Assembly (NCBI GenBank): GCA_964016885.1
Contig: OZ024743.1
Coordinates: 177,832,427-177,896,426, forward strand
Source: Eledone cirrhosa
Taxonomy: Eukaryota > Mollusca > Cephalopoda > Octopoda > Eledonidae
Direction of reading: 5' to 3'
DNA: 64,000 nt
In this document: piece by piece, positions 11,494-23,200 of the stretch
Layout of the letters: each line of letters opens with the position of its first letter
How positions within the stretch are numbered: the stretch's first letter is position 1
Program-made: the position numbers and the translations under genes
The notes under the pieces: model-generated
Seen by the model: the letters and a program-made list of their open reading frames with translations, nothing else
The model's database searches: none
What the model was told of the DNA's origin: nothing

Positions 11494-11495
<2 letters not shown>

Positions 11496-11578
<83 letters not shown>

Positions 11579-11579
11579 T
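11496..11579. repeat. (CT)n-(TA)n-(TG)n-(TA)n microsatellite
   Basis: A compound of CT, TA and TG dinucleotides. Confidence 0.9.
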
Positions 11580-12063
11580 CACTGAAAATGACTCTACTTT
11601 GAACAAGACATCTTCCATGGATTCACAAATACGTCAGACATTTAGTATGTGATTATATGTAGGTGTCTGTGTAGTTGTACTGACACTCTTGTTGTCGATG
11701 TGCTAATCTTTTTAACACGTGAATGTGCGAGCGTGTACACGAATACTTTCTATACCATGTGATTCTATGAATATGGTCTTGTCGGTAAACTCAAATGGAA
11801 AATCTTTGGAATATGTGCAAACTTATTCATTGAAGGATGCGTGTCAATTTAATTTGTTCTTTTTTCGTATACCACGACATTTGCAAACTTGTATGTAAAT
11901 CTGTAGTGACATAGACTTGTGAACCTATGATAATAGGTCAAAATAGAGGTCGAAAACCATGATATACGAGCTGTAAGTGTTGCATGTATTCTCCTTAAAT
12001 ATTTTCTTCTAAACATTTTAGATGATAGTCACACACAGATGACATCAACAAACAATAATTTCT
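11580..12063. other. No recognised feature
   Basis: AT-rich sequence in which I see nothing classifiable. Confidence 0.4.
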
Positions 12064-12290
12064 GATTCGGGCACAAGGCCAAAAAAAAATTTTTTTTTTT
12101 GGGGGGGGGGGGGGGGATTTATTAAATCGACCCGAGTACGTTACTGGTACTTTATTTTAACGATCCCGTAAGGATGAAAAGTAAAGCTAACCTCAGCGGG
12201 ATGTGAACTCTTAATGTAAAGGGCCGTAACTATATACCACTAAGCATGTTGTCCGATGGTTTACCGATACAACCAATCCACAGCCCTTGC
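12064..12290 (-). mobile_element. SINE variant (minus strand)
   Basis: It has CGGGCACAAGGCC, a homopolymer A/T/G stretch, AAATCGACCCGAGTACG, GGTACTTTATTTTAACGATC and the head TTTACCGATACAACCAATCC. It is older than the copies with target duplications. Confidence 0.75.
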
Positions 12291-12596
12291 ATGAGGTTTG
12301 TTCTTTGTCCCTTAAAAAACATCAGGTGTGTTGTGTTTGCCCCAGATGTCTGCTTTTACACTAGAATAACTGATGTTTCAAACATGTGGATGTGGATGCA
12401 TTCTCTAATTTTTTTTTTCGTTTTTTGTTATTACAAGCCATTTCTTGCTTTGGCAAGTCATTGTTTTATTCGTTGACCAAGTTTCCACGAGGGTCAGGTT
12501 ATTTAGTACTGATAGCTTCACAGTCAGGCTGTTGTAATGTGACCTAGTCATACAGCGGGTCTAAACACATCTGACTAATAAATGACAAGTCAGTCA

Positions 12597-12790
12597 ATCA
12601 TATTGGTGGCCTCCCCACAGGCCGGCGGACAGAATAGAGGAGACGTTTCCCCGAAGGATGGCAAGGGAGACGCGCTGGAAAAGCCACTCCAACTCGCGGG
12701 GCTCACACCTGAGGCTGGCCAGCTCAGTGCGTATCGTGGTGAGTAGGGAGGTAGCCCTAGGGCCGAGAACACCAGAAGTCTCCACTGCTC
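12597..12790 (-). pseudogene. Fragment of a coding repeat, LINE-like C terminus
   Basis: The minus strand reads METSGVLGPRATSLLTTIRT and then CEPRELEWLFQRVSLAIL, ending in GNVSSILSAGLWGG. The pattern ETSG-LG plus LFQR-S-AI-RGN resembles a C-terminal segment seen in some LINE reverse transcriptases, but I cannot name the clade. The same segment recurs at 16745-16955 (minus), and its beginning recurs at 17088-17215 (plus), which shows it is repetitive. Confidence 0.5.
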
Positions 12791-14160
12791 TTGGATCAAT
12801 TTAGAAAGTAAATGACAGCGACAATAGTGTATGTACTGTTACAGCAAGATGTTTGTTTTACAATTTAGTAGCAGCTTGACGTTCTACTAAGGCCTTACAG
12901 TGATTTAACCCAGCAGACTACAACTATTTCCATCATGTGAACTGGCGCATATAATGGGAATCAAAATTAATAATGATCAAAATAAATCTACATTAGTGTA
13001 TTTAATTGCGGTTCTTTAATTTAACACCCCAATTCCACCCAACCTGGATATACATCAAATTTGGCTCCCATTTTCCGATAAATATGGAATAGGTACCAGA
13101 TAGGTAATAAGAGTTATTTAATAGACTGTAACAGTCCCTGGAAAAATTTAACTTTGTGTTAAATTTAAACGATTAAATATATTGTCTGAAATTTATTTTC
13201 TAAAGAAGACAAAAATCAGTTAGATTTTAAAATTAGAAATTGAGCTAAAATTTATTTTTAGCTAAAATCTGAGAATAGATATAATTTGGAGAGATACTCT
13301 TCAAAAGTTAATGAGGTTAATCATTTATAATTAGCTTTATTCATAATACATAGCGCGAGATAAATAAATTTGTTGATTAATTTCTTCTTTAAAAGGTTGT
13401 ATCATATATTGTAACAGAATGTCACACAACCGATACTATTCTGTAAGAAAAACCATGTAATAAACTGTAAAGCTTAAAATAGACAAACCATAGTTATATA
13501 CTGTTGTAATTTTTTATAACATAGTTTAGTCATCGCCAGTTACACTCGAAGAGGTAGCTAGACAATACTGTTATAACAACAACAAACTAAATCAATAATA
13601 TAGAATAATAGATGTTCATGTTCATAGACATGGTTTAATAAGATTATATCATTTAATTGAATTCTTGTGATATTAAGCGTTTTACTGTAACACTTCGATT
13701 GTATCAAGTCTGTTAATTAAGAAAATGAACGATAAATGAAAATATAATGTAAATCAGCAAAAGATCGTCTGATAAATTGTTGTTAAAAGAGGATCTGAAA
13801 CATACATAGGAAAATGTTACAAAATATGCATTAATATCAGCAGAAAATTGAAGTTATCAGCCTAACATTTCACCCACAGAAAATCTCAGTGTGTTATAGG
13901 AAAGCTAATGTAACAAAATAAACACTAGATAGTGGAAAGAAATTCTCAGGAGAGCTGGACAGCAGACGGTCTTCAATGAAGAAAACCCACCCCAAGCAAG
14001 TGTTTCCGGATTTAACTTGGTTAATTTGGAATATTCTCAGCAAAAATATTTGTTTAAATCCAATTATTTATTTATTTATTTTCCCTGTAACTGCTGAGGA
14101 AGTCGTAGGGCGCCGTAGTGACATACGACGTTTTTAAGGTATTTTTGAAAACCTGGCGCA
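12791..14160. other. AT-rich region, no gene found
   Basis: Low-GC sequence with stops in all frames. I recognise no repeat in it. Confidence 0.45.
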
Positions 14161-14164
14161 GACC

Positions 14165-14400
14165 GTTTCATGTCCAGGTCCGAACACATCAGATTTCTTC
14201 AAGAGAAGGATAGAAAGAGAGAGAGAGAAACTAAGAAAAATATATAGAGGAAGAATCGCCCCCGATACTATATTGGAACTTTTGTTATTGCCCTCGAAAG
14301 GACGAAAGGCAAAGTTGATATTGACGAGATTTGAACTAAGAGAAGAGGGTCAGAACGAATACCAGAAGCACTCTAACAATTCTGCCAATTCGCCGCCTTT
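14165..14400 (-). mobile_element. SINE-related repeat (minus), type shared with 50175-50470
   Basis: It contains CCAGGTCCGAACACATCAG, AGATTTCTTC-AGAGAAGGATA, a GA-rich run, CGAAAGGACGAAAGGCAAAG and CTGCCAATTCGCCGCCTTTA. All recur in order at 50175-50470. Confidence 0.65.
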
Positions 14401-14449
14401 AAACCCAAGCAAGCAATTGTTATTCTTTATAAAACGTAGGGGGGGGGGG

Positions 14450-14645
14450 GGATTGGCAGTATCGGTAGAGGGTCGGACGCCATGCTTTGCAGCATAGAGT
14501 TGCGGCCCTTTATGATCTGAGTTCAATCCCGCCGCGGTTAACTTTGCCTTTCATCTTTACAGTCACGCACTGGGGTCGATTTAATCGACTTTCCCCTCCC
14601 CCCAAAATGCTGACCATGTGCCTATATAAGAAACCAATATTTCGA
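14450..14645 (+). mobile_element. SINE variant after a poly(G) run
   Basis: The head GATTGGCAGTATCGGTAGAG and body CCGCGGTTAACTTTGCC are intact. The 3' part differs from the main family, with CACTGGGGTCGATTTAATCG. Confidence 0.8.
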
Positions 14646-14817
14646 AAAAGGTACATTAATGATGGTGATGCGCTTTAACTGAGGACGCCAGCGTCTGCTA
14701 GCTATGCTTGTGAGATATGAGTTCGGCTCAGTAAGGAGAGAATACAAATTCTCAATTATTACTACTATCCTACTCTAACCGTTGAACGCAACATAATCAG
14801 TGAATAACGAATAGGAT
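14646..14817. other. No recognised feature
   Basis: Short unassigned stretch. Confidence 0.3.
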
Positions 14818-14940
14818 ACACACACACACACACGCACACACTTGCACACACACTCGCACACACACACACACGCACACACACACACTCGCACGCACACAGA
14901 CACACACACACACACTCACACACTCTCTCTCACACACACA
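14818..14940. repeat. (CA)n microsatellite with CG and TC interruptions
   Basis: CA repeats form the outermost left part of the foldback. They mirror the GT tract at 15685-15945. Confidence 0.9.
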
Positions 14941-15684
14941 CATGGTTAAAATATGAATAGAGCAACAAAATCTTTTGGTGGTCGTGAAATGTCATTCCCA
15001 TTCCAACTTGCACTAAATAGTTGCAAGTTCTCAGAAATATTCAATAAATGCGTAAATATATTGACAACAATTTTTCTTCTCAAAATTCAGCACCGGTGGG
15101 TGGCAAAGAAATGGGACCTACCAGTCCATTAGGGGGCTGGTGGTTTCAGCAACAAAAGTGAAAAGTACACAAAAATCAACAATAACACCCATAAAATGCA
15201 ACATTTTAAAAACACTAGCAACATTTGTCATCTTCGAATTTTAATAATCTTGGTGGTTTAGTAAGTCTTTCTTGAGAATGAAAACCAATATTATCCCGTG
15301 ACACTTTTCCAGATTCGACTAAGCCCCGTAAACCACCGAAACATTCTCAAGAAAGACTTACTAAACCACCAAGATTATTAAAATTCGAAGATGACAAATG
15401 TTGCTAGTGTTTTTAAAATGTTGCATTTTATGGGTGTTATTGTTGATTTTTGTGTACTTTTCACTTTTGTTGCTGAAACCACCAGCCCCCTAATGGACTG
15501 GTAGGTCCCATTTCTTTGTCACCCACCGGTGCTGAATTTTGAGAAGAAAAATTGTTGACAATATATTTACGCATTTATTGAATATTTCTGAGAACTTGCA
15601 ACTATTTAGTGCAAGTTGGAATGGGAATGACATTTCACGACCAGCAAAAGAAGATTTAGTTGTTCTATTCATATTTTAACCATG
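14941..15684. repeat. Large foldback (inverted repeat), arms about 340 bp
   Basis: The left arm 14941-15280 is the near-perfect reverse complement of 15342-15684. Paired coordinates sum to 30622 at the inner end and 30625 at the outer end, so the arms differ by only about 3 nt of net indel. The spacer is 61 nt (15281-15341). The outer microsatellites (CA left, GT right) extend the symmetry. Neither arm encodes anything I recognise. Confidence 0.92.
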
Positions 15685-15873
15685 TGTATGTGTGTGTGTG
15701 TGTGTGTGTGAGAGAGAGTGTGTGAGTGTGTGCGTGTGTGTGTGCGAGTGTGTGTGCGAGTGTGTGTGCGAGTGTGTGTGCGTGTGTGTGTGTGTGTGCG
15801 AGTGTATGTGCGAGTGTGTGTGTGCGAGTGTGGGAGTGTGTGTGCGAGTGTGCGAGTGTGTGTGCGAGTGTGC

Positions 15874-15944
<71 letters not shown>

Positions 15945-15945
15945 G
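15685..15945. repeat. (GT)n microsatellite with GA and GC interruptions
   Basis: About 260 bp of TG repeats complementary to the CA tract left of the foldback. Open frames here are repeat translations only. Confidence 0.92.
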
Positions 15946-16114
15946 CACTAAGTTGCATAAATATCTTATAGTAAAAGCAATAATTGAATTTGAAATCGTC
16001 CTTCGCATCAATCTTCTCAAACGTTGTGCATTGCGACTGATTTTGATTTGTGCCAAAATCTCCCTTATCTATAATCTTGCAATAAATATTTTATTCTCTT
16101 CGTCACAGTGAAGG

Positions 16115-16400
16115 CAAGTGGCCTAATGTTTAGTATGTTTGGCGTGCGATTGTGATGTCATCGGTTTGATTCGAGGCCTGGGTCGTGTATGTGCCTTTTT
16201 TTTTTTTTTTAGCAAAACACTTTATTTCACGTTATTCCAGTACACTCAGCTGAGATGTGTGAGTACCAGCAGTACCTGGAGAGTTGATCCTGCAATAGAC
16301 TAACATCATGTCCTGGTAGGAGTATTGTACTCTCAATCACTTAACATCAAGGAAACCGGGGATAAGCACTTGTCTGATGGGACTTCGGCTTAGAACAGAT
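16115..16400 (+). mobile_element. Second-family SINE
   Basis: A tRNA-like head (GGCAAGTGGCCTAATGTTTA) and B-box-like CGGTTTGATTCGAGGC are followed by AGCAAAACACTTTATTTCAC and GGAAACCGGGGATAAGCAC. It is homologous to 5942-6182. Confidence 0.7.
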
Positions 16401-16502
16401 TTTAACTACTAATGTTGTTTCTTTTAGCAGCCATTAACACAAGATAAGGAACAGAAAAATATTTGATTTGTGTATGTAACGTGGTGTGGTAAATAAATAT
16501 TA

Positions 16503-16755
16503 ACATATACACCAGGTCCGAATACAAAGGAACCAAACTCCTACTGTCACTGCCCTCGTCTCTCCCGCTCTTTCCATTTCACATATACAACAGGTCCGAA
16601 CATAAAGGAACCAAACACCCACCGTTACTGCCTCCGTCTTTCCCGCTCTCTCCATCTCTCACTATTATATACATATACATCAGGTCCGAACTCAATGGAA
16701 CTAAACTCCCACTGTCACTGCCTCTATCTCTCCTGCTCTCCCCATCTATTATAAG
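16503..16755. repeat. Short tandem repeat, about three units of 80-95 bp
   Basis: The phrase CAGGTCCGAA, then GGAACCAAACTCC, then CTGTCACTGCC and CTCTCCCGCTCT occurs three times in succession (from about 16512, 16589 and 16680). Confidence 0.75.
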
Positions 16756-16955
16756 AAAATGGGGGTCCACTTGCTGGCCGCCCCACAGCCCCGGTGGACA
16801 GAATAGAGAAGGCGATACCCGGAGGATGGTGATGGAATGGTGCTGGAAGAGCCATTCCAGCTCGCGAGCCTCACACCTGCAGGTAGTCAACTCTGTGCCG
16901 ATGATGGTGAGTAGGGAGGGGGCCCTAGGGCCAAGGAAACCAGAAGTCGCCTCAT
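16745..16955 (-). pseudogene. Second copy of the coding-repeat fragment at 12597-12790
   Basis: The minus strand reads TSGFLGPRAPSLLTIIGTEL, then CEARELEWLFQHHSITIL, then GLWGGQQVDP. It aligns in order with the fragment at 12597-12790 but carries more changes. Confidence 0.5.
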
Positions 16956-17087
16956 GTTATTATATGATAATTTTGACTTGGCATCAATCATCTACGGACG
17001 GCCACAAACCCCGGTACTGCGGCCCGCAATGCAGAGAAAAAGAGGACAAATAGATAGTGGGGATTGCCTGTCGTTTCCTCTTAGCAC

Positions 17088-17215
17088 CGGTCGCTGTTGA
17101 GACTTCGGGCGTACTTGGACCCCGTACTGCCGAGATCCTCCGCAAAATCGCGGGAAAGCTTTTGCGGTCTTGTCCGCGGAGTGCAGCCTCAACACCGCAG
17201 CACCCTAGGCCCAGA
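17088..17215 (+). pseudogene. Inverted partial copy of the same coding repeat
   Basis: The plus strand reads AVETSGVLGPRTAEILRKIA and then GKLLRSC, the beginning of the segment seen at 12597-12790. It stands head-to-head with the copy at 16745-16955. Confidence 0.45.
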
Positions 17216-17545
17216 GCCCATCCCCCTCCACATTCTTCTGTGACACTTGCCTTTCCATTCCTTTTCTATTTTCATAACTACAAAAGACACTTGAATATTC
17301 AATATAACTCTACTTTGGGTAGTAAGTATTACAAAGTTGTATAATATATAGTGTACCGTTCACAGTAGTTCTACTTACTGCACCACTTCATTCTACTGCA
17401 CCGCCATCTTGTAAACGAAATATGTAGATGTATGCCTTATTTTTCTGCTTTTGTTTAGTTTTTTGTTTTGTTTTGTTTTGTTTTTCATCATCGATTTAGT
17501 TACTGCTTTTCTCATCTACTTTTATTTTTCACTGCTCGAAGTCAC
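17216..17545. other. No recognised feature
   Basis: T-rich sequence with a TTTTG run near 17460-17485. Confidence 0.35.
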
Positions 17546-17549
17546 TAAT

Positions 17550-17567
17550 TCTCGCTCTCTTTCTCTT

Positions 17568-17619
<52 letters not shown>

Positions 17620-17813
17620 ATTCTATCTCTTTCTTTCTCCCTTTCTCTCTCAATGTCTTTGACATTCTATCACTTACTTTCTTTCTTTCTCTCTCACTAT
17701 CGCTCTGTCTCCGTATTTCTCTCTCTCTCTTTCTCTCTCCTTCTCTCTCTCAGCTTTCTATCTCTTTCTCTCACTCTTTCCCTTTCTCACTGTCTCTGCC
17801 TTTTTATCTGTCT

Positions 17814-17910
<97 letters not shown>

Positions 17911-17925
17911 TCTCACACACACACG
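17550..17925. repeat. (CT)n / (CA)n compound microsatellite
   Basis: Long CT repeats, then about 60 bp of CA, then CT again. Open frames here encode only serine/leucine or threonine/histidine runs. Confidence 0.92.
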
Positions 17926-18204
17926 CCAGAGACAAAGGTATTCAGTAAACCTCATTATATGAAATGTAAAGCAAATTGATAAATAATTGTTGTTTAGAAA
18001 TATGTCCAAGTATCTACTCACAAGTCTATAACATATTTTAAAATATGTTTGGAAAACGTTTCTACGTCTCGCCTCCGCCCCCTCCTCCTCTCTCACCTTC
18101 ATTATTTTTATGTAACAATCCTTTGTTCCACTTCTGATAAAATTCACTGCACATTCTATCTGTAGACTTGGTCTTCACATTATTAATTTGCTTATAATAC
18201 CGCC

Positions 18205-18216
18205 TCCTCTCTCTCG

Positions 18217-18307
<91 letters not shown>

Positions 18308-18400
18308 CCTCTCTCACTTTCTGCCCCCTCCCTCTCTTTACCTATCTCTCTTTTTCTTTCATTCTCTTTCTCTCTCCCCCTCCCTGCTATGTATTATAAC
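18205..18400. repeat. (CT)n microsatellite
   Basis: About 80 bp of nearly pure CT followed by CT-rich sequence. Confidence 0.92.
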
Positions 18401-18844
18401 AGTTCCACCTATCTATTTCGTTTTCTGTTTCCCCTTCTCTATCTATCACCCATCTTTGCAATATGTACAATACTCTGCAGTTGCCTTGTAAACATTTTAT
18501 TCATCATCCAAAGTTATTTCATTAAAAATATAATAAACACACGCTGTAGAATGCTTCAGGTCAACCACGTGTCTTCAAATATGGTTCGTTAATTTGTCGT
18601 GGAACTAACTCTATACCGATCTCGTCGTATGGACTGAGTGATCTACCAACTATGGATATGACCTGCCGGTTTATCACTAAAATAGCCGTTAAAACAGCTC
18701 TCGGGACAGGTTTAACTTGACAGCTAATTTTACTTCTGACTCAGTCTTGTTGTTGCTCTCTACTCTCAGGGCGGGCTTAACTCTACAGCTGCTTTTAATT
18801 ATATCAGTTAGCCAACTCTGACGGATCAGATACTATCTTAGAAG
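18401..18844. other. No recognised feature
   Basis: No coding similarity or known repeat is visible. Confidence 0.4.
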
Positions 18845-18985
18845 CGACATGTTACATATGCTAATGTGGGCCAAAGGTTGGACGGTGACTGTCTGTGACA
18901 TATGCTAATATGGATCAGGGGTTAGACCAGTGATATATGCCAATGTGGGCCAGAGGTCGGACTGTGACTGTCTGTGACGAATGCC
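18845..18985. repeat. Short degenerate tandem repeat
   Basis: About three diverged units share ATATGCTAATGTGGGCC, AGAGGTTGGAC-like and GGTGACTGTCTGTGACA phrases. Confidence 0.6.
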
Positions 18986-19314
18986 AATTAAACCGGAGGC
19001 CTTCTTCTGGATTCCATCTAAGATGTTTGTATGTTTAGCAGCAACACCGTCCTACATGTGTGAGCTGCACTCTATTTTGATTCTTACCCGACATTAATTG
19101 GATCTTTCACTGGTTTGGTTTCAATCATTTGAACTATTTGACTAGTTTGCAGTGATATTGAAGCAACATCTATAAAATGTTTGACTAACTCAGCCATCTT
19201 TAAAATTATTTCGATTTAATACTTATTTAGGTGATCTTTGTTTTCCGAAATACTACGTTACAGGGACAAAGGCAAGAACACATACATAGACACATACACT
19301 GTCTATCTGTTTTC

Positions 19315-19317
<3 letters not shown>

Positions 19318-19388
<71 letters not shown>

Positions 19389-19615
19389 CCATCTGACTCT
19401 TTCTCTTTTTTTCACTCACACACACATACAAACGTGCACTATCTCTCTGTTTTGCTATCTCTCTCGCCGTCGTTCTCTCTATATGTATCTGTCTATCTCT
19501 ATTTCAAACACACACGTTGTCTTTCTGTTTTCCTATCTCCCTCTGTATCTCTTTCTCTCTCTCCCTCTCTCTCTCTCTCTGTCTCTCTCTCTCTTTATTC
19601 TACACACACACACAC
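19318..19615. repeat. (CT)n and (CA)n microsatellites
   Basis: A CT tract at 19318-19382 is followed by CT-rich and CA-rich stretches up to 19620. Confidence 0.9.
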
Positions 19616-19904
19616 ACACTTAATATACAATGTCTGCTTCCAATAAAATATTTATGCAGTGTTGTAATTATAATTCTTCCAAGAAATTGTTTACCAACTG
19701 TGTCATCTGATTCCTCAGTTAGGTTAAAGCACAATCTGAAATTATGATCTGGACCTAACTTACTTAACCCCTTGTTTAATCACTTTCTCTGAAGTCATAA
19801 CCATACTGCTTCAATAGGGATACGGCTATTTAAATTATAAATGTATCACAAGGAACCAACACTAATTATAGCTCTAACCTTAGGTTACATGGGTGACAAA
19901 AAAG

Positions 19905-20060
19905 GCTCAGTTGTTCGGATATCCGATTAAAAATACCTCGGTATTTGTTCCGGATCATTGCCCATCTGATTTCTAGTTTTGCCGAGATCAACTTTACCAG
20001 GAATACTTTTGAAATTGATAAAGTACCTCTTAAGTACTGAGTCGATTCTTCCGCTAGCTC
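19905..20060 (+). mobile_element. Degenerate SINE fragment
   Basis: GCCGAGATCAACTTTACC, ATTGATAAAGTACC and ACTGAGTCGATTC follow the SINE body order but are heavily eroded. Confidence 0.5.
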
Positions 20061-20237
20061 ATGTTATCTTTCTTTCTTTCAGGATAAAATCTACCGTGTT
20101 CTGACCTGGAGATTTATTGGCTTCACCAGGTTTAAATTATACAGGATATGGTGGGTTTCAGAACGGCACCCCTACAACTACCTTAGGAAGTAGGCATTTT
20201 ACTCTTTTATTTGATTGTGTAATCCAATTTCAGTTCT
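20061..20237. other. Unique-looking sequence at the left edge of the satellite
   Basis: No repeat is recognised. The satellite begins abruptly at CTATTATAACAG near 20238. Confidence 0.4.
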
Positions 20238-23200
20238 CTATTATAACAGTGTCATCTATCTATTATAACAGTGTCATCTATCTATTATAACAGTTCCAGC
20301 TATCTATTATAACAGTTCCAACTATCTATTATAACAGTGTCATCTATCTATTATAACAGTGTCAGCTATCTATTATAACAGTTCCAACTATCTATTATAA
20401 CAGTGTCAACTATCTATTATAACAGTTCCAGCTATCTATTATAACAGTGTCATCTATCTATTGTAACAGTGTCATCTACCTATTATAACAGTGTCATCTA
20501 TCTATTATAACAGTGTCATCTATCTATTATAACAGTTCCAGCTATCTATTATAACAGTGTCATCTATCTATTATAACAGTGTCATCTATCTATTATAACA
20601 GTATCATCTATCTATTATAACAGTGTCATCTATCTATTATAACAGTTCCAGCTATCTATTATAACAGTTCCAACTATATATTATAACAGTGTCATCTAGA
20701 TATTATAACTGTTCCAGCTATCTATTATAACAGTGTCATCTATATATTATAACAGTGTCATCTATCTATTATAACAGTGTCATCTATCTATTATAACAGT
20801 GTAATCTATCTATTATAACAGTGTCAGCTATCTATTATAACAGTGTCATCTATCTAATATAACAGTGCCATCTATCTATTATAACAGTGTCATCTATCTA
20901 TTATAACAGTGTCATCTATCTATTATAACAGTTCCAGCTACCTATTATAACAGTTCCAGCTATATATTATAACAGTGTCATCTATCTATTATAACAGTGT
21001 CATCTATCTATTATAACAGTTCCATCTATCTATTATAACAGTGTCATCTATATATTATAACAGTGTCATCTATCTATTATAACAGTTCCAGCTATCTATT
21101 ATAACAGTGTCATCTATATATTATAACAGTGTCATCTATCTATTATAACAGTGTCATCTATCTATTATAACAGTGTAATCTATCTATTATAACAGTGTCA
21201 GCTATCTATTATAACAGTGTCATCTATCTATTATAACAGTGTCATCTATCTATTATAACAGTGTCAGCTATCTATTATAACAGTGTCATCTATCTATTAT
21301 AACAGTGTCATCTATCTATTATAACAGTGTCATCTATCTAGTATAACAGTGTCATCTATCTATTATAACTGTTCCAACTATCTATTATAACAGTGTCATC
21401 TATCTAATATAACAGTGCCATCTATCTATTATAACAGTTCCAGCAATCTATTGTAACAGTGTCATCTATCTATTATAACTGTTCCAACTATCTATTATAA
21501 CAGTGTCAGCTATCTATTATAACAGTGTCATCTATCTATTATAACAGTGTCATCTATCTATTATAACAGTGTCATCTATCTAGTATAACAGAGTCATCTA
21601 TCTATTATAACTGTTCCAACTATCTATTATAACAGTGTCATCTATCTAATATAACAGTGCCATCTATCTATTATAACAGTTCCAGCAATCTATTGTAACA
21701 GTGTCATCTATCTATTATAACTGTTCCAACTATCTATTATAACAGTGTCATCTATCTAATATAACAGTGTCATCTATCTATTATAACAGTTCCAGCAATC
21801 TATTGTAACAGTGTCATCTATCTATTATAACTGTTCCAACTATCTATTATAACAGTGTCATCTATCTATTATAACAGTGTCATCTATCTATTATAACAGT
21901 GTCATCTATCTATTATAACAGTTCCAGCTATCTATTATAACAGTGTCATCTATCTATTATAACAGTTCCAGCTATCTATTATAACAGTGTCATCTATCTA
22001 TTATAACAGTGTCATCTATCTATTATAACAGTGTCATCTATCTATTATAACAGTTCCAGCTATCTATTATAACAGTTCCAGCTATCTATTATAACAGTGT
22101 CATCTATATATTATAACAGTGTCATCTATCTATTATAACAGTTCCAGCTATCTATTATAACAGTTCCAGCTATCTATTATAACAGTGTCATCTATCTATT
22201 ATAACAGTTCCAGCTATCTATTATAACAGTGTCATCTATCTATTATAACAGTGTCATCTACCTATTATAACAGTGTCATCTATCTATTATAACAGTTCAA
22301 GCTATCTATTATAACAGTGTCATCTATCTATTATAACAGTGTCATCTACCTATTATAACAGTGTCATCTATCTATTATAACAGTTCCAGCTATATTTTAT
22401 AACAGTGTCATCTATCTATTATAACAGTGTCATCTATCTATTATAACAGTGTCATCTATCTATTATAACAGTGTCATCTATCTATTATAACAGTGTCATC
22501 TATCTATTATAACAGTGTCATCTATCTATTATAACAGTGCCATCTATCTATTATAACAGTGTCATCTACGTATTATAACAGTGTCATCTATCATTTATAA
22601 CACTTCCAGCTATCTATTATAACAGTTCCAGCTACCTATTATAGTAGTGTCATCTATCTATTATAACAGTGTCATCTATATATTATAACAGTGTCATCTA
22701 TCTATTATAACAGTTCCAGCTATCTATTATAACAGTGTCATCTATCTATTATAACAGTGTCATCTATCTATTATAACAGTTCCAGCTATCTATTATACCA
22801 GTGTCATCTAACTATTATAACAGTTCCAGCTATCTATTATACCAGTGTCATCTATCTATTATAACAGTTCCAGCTATCTATTATAACAGTGTCATCTATC
22901 TATTATAACATTTCCAGCAACCTATTATAACAGTTCCAGCTATCTATTATAACAGTGCCATCTATCTATTATAACAGTTCCAGCTATCTATTATAACAAT
23001 GTCAGCTATCTATTATAACAGTGTCATCTATCTATTATAACAGTTCCAGCTATCTATTATACCAGTGTCATCTATCTATTATAACAGTTCCAGCTATCTA
23101 TTATAACAGTTCCATCTATCTATTATAACAGTGTCATCTATCTATTATAACAGCGTCATCTATCTATTATAACAGTTCCAGCAACCTATTATAACAGTTC

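Noticed and set aside
15665..16056. Long open frames encoding Val-Cys or Thr-His runs
   Set aside because: These are translations of GT/CA microsatellites on both strands and are not genes.
17451..19747. Ser/Leu-rich open frames
   Set aside because: They are translations of CT repeats.
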